A stretch of DNA of 20,392 nucleotides, taken from NCBI GenBank assembly GCA_016206365.1, contig JACQRR010000068.1, forward strand, positions 1 to 20,392, in the 5' to 3' direction. This document shows, piece by piece, positions 16,841-20,392 of this stretch. The DNA comes from Candidatus Roizmanbacteria bacterium (GTDB lineage: Bacteria > Patescibacteriota > Microgenomatia > UBA1406 > GWC2-37-13). A program made the translations under genes and the position numbers. The notes beneath the pieces were generated by a model, which was not told where the DNA came from, searched no databases, and was given only the letters and a program-made list of their open reading frames with translations. Position 1 is the stretch's first letter; every line of letters starts with the position of its first letter.

Positions 16841-17989
16841 TTAAATAGATGATTTTCCTAAAGCCTTTGTAAATATATTATCCCAGTAATATTTTTTTGC
16901 AAGATTTGCGCAGTTATGTCGATATTCTTTTAGGATTTTATCGGCTGACAATAAGCCAACAGTTGCCTTGACTAATTCATCTTGATTATCGTTAATGGCT
17001 ATTCCGCATTTTTTTTTGTCGATTGTGAAGGCAATTGAGGGAACTTTAGTGATGATAGTTGGCAGCCCGGCAGATAAATAAGCTTTCACTTTTCCAGGAT
17101 CGGTATAACGGACAAAATTATCAGGAGTATCTTCGTAGGGAGCAATGCCTAAGGCGCAGTACGATAGCATTTTCTCTACCTGCTCTTGAGTTTTAATGTA
17201 TCCGAAGAATGTGATATATTTCTCAACGTTTAATTTTTTAGCCATTTTTTTTAATTCGACTTCATGCTCTCCCGATCCTATGATATCAAGATGAAACTTA
17301 GGCAATTTTTTAATAATTAGAGGCATAGCTTTGATGATGAGTTGTACTCCTTGTTTTTTAGTCAGGTTTCCCATGTGAGCGGCAGTAAATCTTTTTATCT
17401 TTTCAAAAGGAACTTGTTTTGTTTCAGGATTAGTACCAACGGGAACCGTGATCTGTTTATCTCTAAATTTTTTATCTATTCCGTATTTTGCTCGCTCATA
17501 AACCATAATTTCTGATAAATTCCAGACAGAATCGCTGTGCATTACGGCGAGTTTATCGAATTCATGATAGAGGTGATTTAATAGTTTGTTATCAAACCTA
17601 TTGGGAACATAATCGATTACATAGAATACGACTTTTCTTGTGAGGCCAATTTTTTTTAGGACAAGCGAAACGACGGCGTTTATTCCACCAATTCCAACAA
17701 TTAGGTCAAATCTCCCATGTTTCACAACCCAATAAAAAGTTAACAGAATGTCTTTTACCGTGTTTATTAGCTGATAGGGAAAATAAATCGGGAAGGAAAG
17801 ATTCTTTATGAGATTGCCTGGTGAACTGTAGATTCTGCAGTGAGATTTTTTTTCTTTGGCGAAAACAAATGGGTGACCGACGTAAACGAGTTTTTCTACT
17901 TTAGCTTTTAGGTAATTCTCCAGAGCCTGACCAGGACCAGTAGCATAGACGTGACTAACGATAGCAATTTTTTTACCCTTTAAATTCAT
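16841..17989 (-). CDS. GT4-family glycosyltransferase
   Basis: 382 residues with the GT-B fold. The N-terminal acceptor domain includes VSHVYATGPGQALENYL (11-27). The C-terminal donor domain has AAHMGNLTKKQGVQLI (203-218), LDIIGSGEHE, and TDPGKVKAYLSAGLP (296-310), the usual nucleotide-sugar-binding segment. The canonical EX7E is replaced by a DPGKVKAYLSAG arrangement, as in many GT4 members. Its ATG lies 17 nt inside the extended reading frame of the upstream SDR (see the frameshift entry) and 144 bp past that gene's unshifted stop. Sugar specificity is unknown. Confidence 0.84.
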   Translation of the reverse strand: MNLKGKKIAIVSHVYATGPGQALENYLKAKVEKLVYVGHPFVFAKEKKSHCRIYSSPGNLIKNLSFPIYFPYQLINTVKDILLTFYWVVKHGRFDLIVGIGGINAVVSLVLKKIGLTRKVVFYVIDYVPNRFDNKLLNHLYHEFDKLAVMHSDSVWNLSEIMVYERAKYGIDKKFRDKQITVPVGTNPETKQVPFEKIKRFTAAHMGNLTKKQGVQLIIKAMPLIIKKLPKFHLDIIGSGEHEVELKKMAKKLNVEKYITFFGYIKTQEQVEKMLSYCALGIAPYEDTPDNFVRYTDPGKVKAYLSAGLPTIITKVPSIAFTIDKKKCGIAINDNQDELVKATVGLLSADKILKEYRHNCANLAKKYYWDNIFTKALGKSSI

Positions 17990-18952
17990 TTATATACCAT
18001 TTAATAGTTTTTTCTAAACCGTGATCAAGTGAAAATTTGGATCTAAAACCGATTAACTTAAGGGCTTTTGTGTTGTCACTGTTCCTTCTGGGGCTACCAT
18101 CGGGTTTTGCCGTATCGAAAACGACACCCGTATTTATTTTTGAAATTTTAATGATTTTTTTATTAGTTGGGCGATTGATACTTCTTCCTCGGTTCCTAAA
18201 TTAATCGGATCAGGGACAGGATATTTTTCGACGGCTTGCATCATTCCTTCCGCTAAGTCTTCGACAAAAAGAAAGGCCCGAGTTTGTTTGCCGCTTCCCC
18301 ATACTCTGACTGGATTTTCACCAGCAAACACTCGTTTGATAAGAGCTGGTATGACGTGGGAGGTCTGCGGATCAAAATGATCTCGCGGACCATAACAGTT
18401 ATACGGCCTGACTATCGCTACTTTCATGCCAAATTCTTCTGCGTAGTATTTTCCCAAAAGTTCAGCCATTCTTTTTGCCCAGCCGTATCCACCGTTTGTA
18501 GGTTCGGGTTCATCCGCGAATCCTTCAGTTTCCGGAGTTGGAATTGAACAATTTCTCGGGTAGACGCAAGCTGAAGAGACGACCAGGAATCTTTCTACTC
18601 CTTCGAGTCTAGCTGCTTCGATAATATTCATTGCAATTGGCAGATTTTTTGCGAGCATGGTTGCTTGGTGGATGCGGTTGTACTCTATTCCAGCGACTTT
18701 AGCTGCCAAATTCATAACAATGTTTTGATTTCGACAAGCCTTTCTTGCTGTTTCAAGATCGGAAACGTCGCCTTTTATTATTTTAATTTTATTTATAACT
18801 GCTTGTAGATTTTTTTCTTTACCGTTACTTAAATTATCAAGCACCATTACTTTAGAGCCTTTTTTGACAAGTTTTTCGACCAAGTGACTTCCGATGAAAC
18901 CAGCGCCACCCGTGACCAAAACTTTTTTATTTTTCCAAAAAGATTTTTTCAT
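17973..18952 (-). CDS. GDP-fucose/GDP-colitose-synthase-like SDR, split by a -1 frameshift
   Basis: The zero frame gives 272 residues and stops at 18134. A -1 shift at the A7 run (18155-18161) continues for 60 further residues to TAA at 17973, making a 326-residue protein of normal family length. The added segment reads KPDGSPRRN, then LIGFRSKFSLDHGLEKTIKWY, exactly the expected C-terminus of this family. Other features are GGAGFIG (15-21), S127/C129 in SSACVYP, Y156 and K160 (YGWAK), and H199 in SHVIPAL. The Cys and His match the epimerisation residues of GDP-fucose synthase. It overlaps the ColD-like gene by an ATGA, so GDP-colitose synthesis (C5 epimerisation plus C4 reduction) is the best guess. 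Whether the shift is programmed, a mutation or a sequencing error is unresolved. Confidence 0.82.
18155..18161 (-). other. A7 slippery heptamer at the SDR frameshift point
   Basis: On the coding strand the zero frame reads ATA-AAA-AAA-TCA, so A|AAA|AAA has exactly the X|XXY|YYZ phase needed for -1 ribosomal slippage, after codons for K265 and K266. Re-reading the last A gives ATC and enters the conserved C-terminal frame. The same run could also allow RNA-polymerase slippage. I see no strong Shine-Dalgarno or obvious stable hairpin close by. Confidence 0.6.
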
Positions 18953-20130
18953 TGAGCAAAAATTTTAATAATTAGCTTCATCTCTGTCTCGGTTAATTCT
19001 GGGTTATTACCGAAATAAAGTCCTTGTTCATGGATAAGTTTGGCATTGGAGTTGCCTAAGATTTTTTTAAATATGGCTTGATGTTTGGCAAAAAACGGCT
19101 GTTTTGTCATGTCTCCTCCAACAATTGGCCTTATCTCGACTTTATTCTCACACCTTCTGACAAGCTCATCGCGAATTTTTACCGACCGACAGATTACTGG
19201 TACAGCAAAATTGGAGAGAAAATCGATATGATCATACTTAATCGGGAGAAATTTTTTTGTATTGCTATAAATGGGGATTGCCATTTTTATGAAATTCTTC
19301 TGTCTTTTTTTAATAATTTCGTCGATATATTTAAGTTGAACACTGCCCAAAAAACCGGCTATTTCCGTTGATCTAAAATTATAACCCAAGTCGTAAAAAG
19401 TATAACGCGAATAAAAGGTTTCATTGACTTTGAATTTATTGCGAAGTTTATTTTGTCTGGACAAACTCAAATTTCTGTCCCAACCGTGAGCCCGAACCAT
19501 CCTAAGCATAGTAGCAAGAGCTTCACTGTCGGTGCAGACTGCTCCACCTTCAATAGTTGACATATGATGACCAACATAAAAAGAAAAGCTGCTGGCAAGA
19601 CCAAAATTTCCTAACTTTTCTCCCTTATAGACTGTTCCTAAAGATTCGCAGTTGTCTTCAATCAGGATGATCTTTCTTTCGAGGCAGAGTTTTTTAATTT
19701 TATCGATATCGTCACAAAAACCAAGCAAATTGGTTAAAAACGCCATTTTAATTGGATATTTATCTAAAATCTTTGTCAAAGTTCGACTCGAAACGTTAAG
19801 TGTATCGAGCTCAACATCAATAGGAACAGCTTGTAGTCCCAACTCAAGAATAGGCATCGCGTTAGTTGACCACGTGAGGGCTGAAAAGGCAACCAGTTCA
19901 CCCTGTTTTATTTTCCCTAGATTTAAAAGCGACTGGATAATTGCTAGATTGGCAGAGCTTCCGCTGTTAACCATAACGCAATGTTTTCCGCCTTGATATT
20001 TGGCAAAATTTCTCTCGAATTTTTTGCATTCAAGTCCAAAGCTTAAAATTTTGGCCGATTTTATGAATTTAATTAGCTCTCTTTTTGTTTTTTCCTCTTT
20101 GTAAAAAGTAGACTTAATAAGTTTTATCAC
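18949..20130 (-). CDS. colD: ColD-like GDP-4-keto-6-deoxymannose-3-dehydratase (DegT-fold, His in place of PLP Lys)
   Basis: 393 residues of the DegT/DnrJ/EryC1 fold. VNSGSSANLAII (54-65) binds the cofactor phosphate, LIEDNCESLG (156-165) contains the Asp that pairs with the pyridine nitrogen, and the active-site loop reads SFYVGHHMSTIEGGAV (183-198). H188 occupies the place of the usual PLP lysine, as in E. coli ColD, so the enzyme should hold PMP and remove the 3-hydroxyl of a GDP-4-keto-6-deoxy sugar rather than transaminate. The start is GTG at 20130: the text from there, with KSTFYKEE and FGLECKKFERNFA, aligns with ColD N-termini. It is coupled by a 4-bp overlap to the GDP-colitose-synthase-like SDR, and its GTG overlaps the stop of the upstream fragment by 17 nt. 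Substrate as GDP-linked is inference from family. Confidence 0.85.
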   Translation of the reverse strand: MIKLIKSTFYKEEKTKRELIKFIKSAKILSFGLECKKFERNFAKYQGGKHCVMVNSGSSANLAIIQSLLNLGKIKQGELVAFSALTWSTNAMPILELGLQAVPIDVELDTLNVSSRTLTKILDKYPIKMAFLTNLLGFCDDIDKIKKLCLERKIILIEDNCESLGTVYKGEKLGNFGLASSFSFYVGHHMSTIEGGAVCTDSEALATMLRMVRAHGWDRNLSLSRQNKLRNKFKVNETFYSRYTFYDLGYNFRSTEIAGFLGSVQLKYIDEIIKKRQKNFIKMAIPIYSNTKKFLPIKYDHIDFLSNFAVPVICRSVKIRDELVRRCENKVEIRPIVGGDMTKQPFFAKHQAIFKKILGNSNAKLIHEQGLYFGNNPELTETEMKLIIKIFAQ

Positions 20131-20371
20131 GTGGATTTTTGAGGATTAATTTAAATATGCCAAAGATAATAGCAGAATTAAAAAGCAAAGACAACAAAAG
20201 CGAGATATTATAAAGTGATGCCGGTCGGAATATAGGATTTGGGTCAAGGTTGTTAGGACATTTTGAACCGATAGCGTAAAAATTTAAAATAAAGGTTTGT
20301 GAGTTGCATAAATTCCAGTAAGGCGAATAATTTTTAGAAAAAATATATATATAATCAGATCCAACGCCACT
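20114..20371 (-). CDS. C-terminal fragment of a second AftD-like GT-C membrane protein (partial or frameshifted)
   Basis: An 85-residue open stretch ends at TAA 20116-20114, 17 nt inside the ColD-like gene. It has no Met and no plausible start, and is bounded upstream by an in-frame TAA at 20374-20372, only 18 bp from the window edge. It contains FSKNYSPYWNL and NPIFRPASLY, then a hydrophobic helix (about 54-76) and a short basic tail. The first two motifs match FSENFHPDWKI and LFFRPQSYVY, in the same order and again before a final helix, in the 703-residue membrane protein at 9922-12033. This marks it as the end of a paralogue. Adding one A at the AAA before the stretch would remove the TAA and join it to the frame open at the edge, so an indel or sequencing error is likely. 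Most of the gene lies outside the window. Confidence 0.55.
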   Translation of the reverse strand, partial: SGVGSDYIYIFSKNYSPYWNLCNSQTFILNFYAIGSKCPNNLDPNPIFRPASLYNISLLLSLLFNSAIIFGIFKLILKNPRDKTY

Positions 20372-20392
20372 TTAAAAAACAAAGACAAAAAA

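Noticed and set aside
20335..20354. Alternating AT tract as a promoter or origin-like element
   Set aside because: It lies inside the coding stretch that encodes the DYIYIFSKN segment of the membrane-protein fragment, so the repeat is explained by Ile/Tyr codons.
1..20392. Defence system, CRISPR array, prophage or transposon
   Set aside because: No repeat-spacer pattern, transposase, integrase or nuclease module is present apart from the intein endonuclease; all other genes fit polysaccharide synthesis.

Overview
The window is AT-rich, very tightly packed DNA from a bacterial surface-polysaccharide locus. Almost every gene is for nucleotide-sugar modification, glycosyl transfer or methylation. 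Genes sit 1-12 bp apart or overlap, and two convergent pairs overlap at their 3' ends. TGA is used as a stop (NeuB-like, ColD-like and 13034-13708 genes), which excludes the code-4/code-25 lineages. The compact, low-GC, lysine- and isoleucine-rich style, together with large GT-C membrane proteins, would suit a Patescibacteria/CPR (Microgenomates-like) genome. That is an impression from style, not a demonstrated assignment. I see no tRNA, rRNA, CRISPR array or transposase.

Layout. 1-1869 (+): 3' part of an RfbH-type CDP-sugar 3-dehydrase gene. Its first 1221 bases are a LAGLIDADG intein sitting two residues after the expected catalytic His position; the N-extein and intein block A lie outside the window. 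1880-4076 (-): a NeuB-like nonulosonate synthase and a HAD phosphatase. 4131-9986 (+): a five-gene run with a ThDP-dependent acetolactate-synthase-like (YerE-like) enzyme, an SDR reductase/epimerase, a sugar-methyltransferase-like protein, an FkbM methyltransferase and a GtrB/DPM1-type GT2. 9922-12033 (-): a large GT-C-like membrane protein, overlapping the GT2 gene by 65 bp tail to tail. 12100-13044 (+): a GT2. 13034-20371 (-): an operon-like block which, in transcription order, holds the C-terminus of a second GT-C-like protein, a ColD-like dehydrase, a GDP-fucose/colitose-synthase-like SDR with an A7 frameshift site, a GT4, a YYY/DUF2298-like membrane protein, a second GT4 and a small methyltransferase.

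How the genes may work together. Two PMP-type 3-dehydrases that carry His in place of the PLP lysine lie at opposite ends: RfbH (CDP-sugar) and ColD-like (GDP-sugar). This suggests two separate 3,6-dideoxyhexose branches. The ColD-like enzyme plus its coupled SDR would give a colitose-type sugar. RfbH plus the ThDP enzyme and the next SDR could give a branched yersiniose-type sugar. The methyltransferases and glycosyltransferases would decorate and assemble the glycan, with the GT-C proteins acting on lipid-linked sugars outside the membrane. The nucleotidylyltransferases, 4,6-dehydratases, the E3-type reductase, CMP-nonulosonate synthetase and flippase/polymerase are not in the window.

The most notable features are the active-site intein, the apparent -1 frameshift on a textbook slippery heptamer, and the partial second GT-C-like gene at the right edge.
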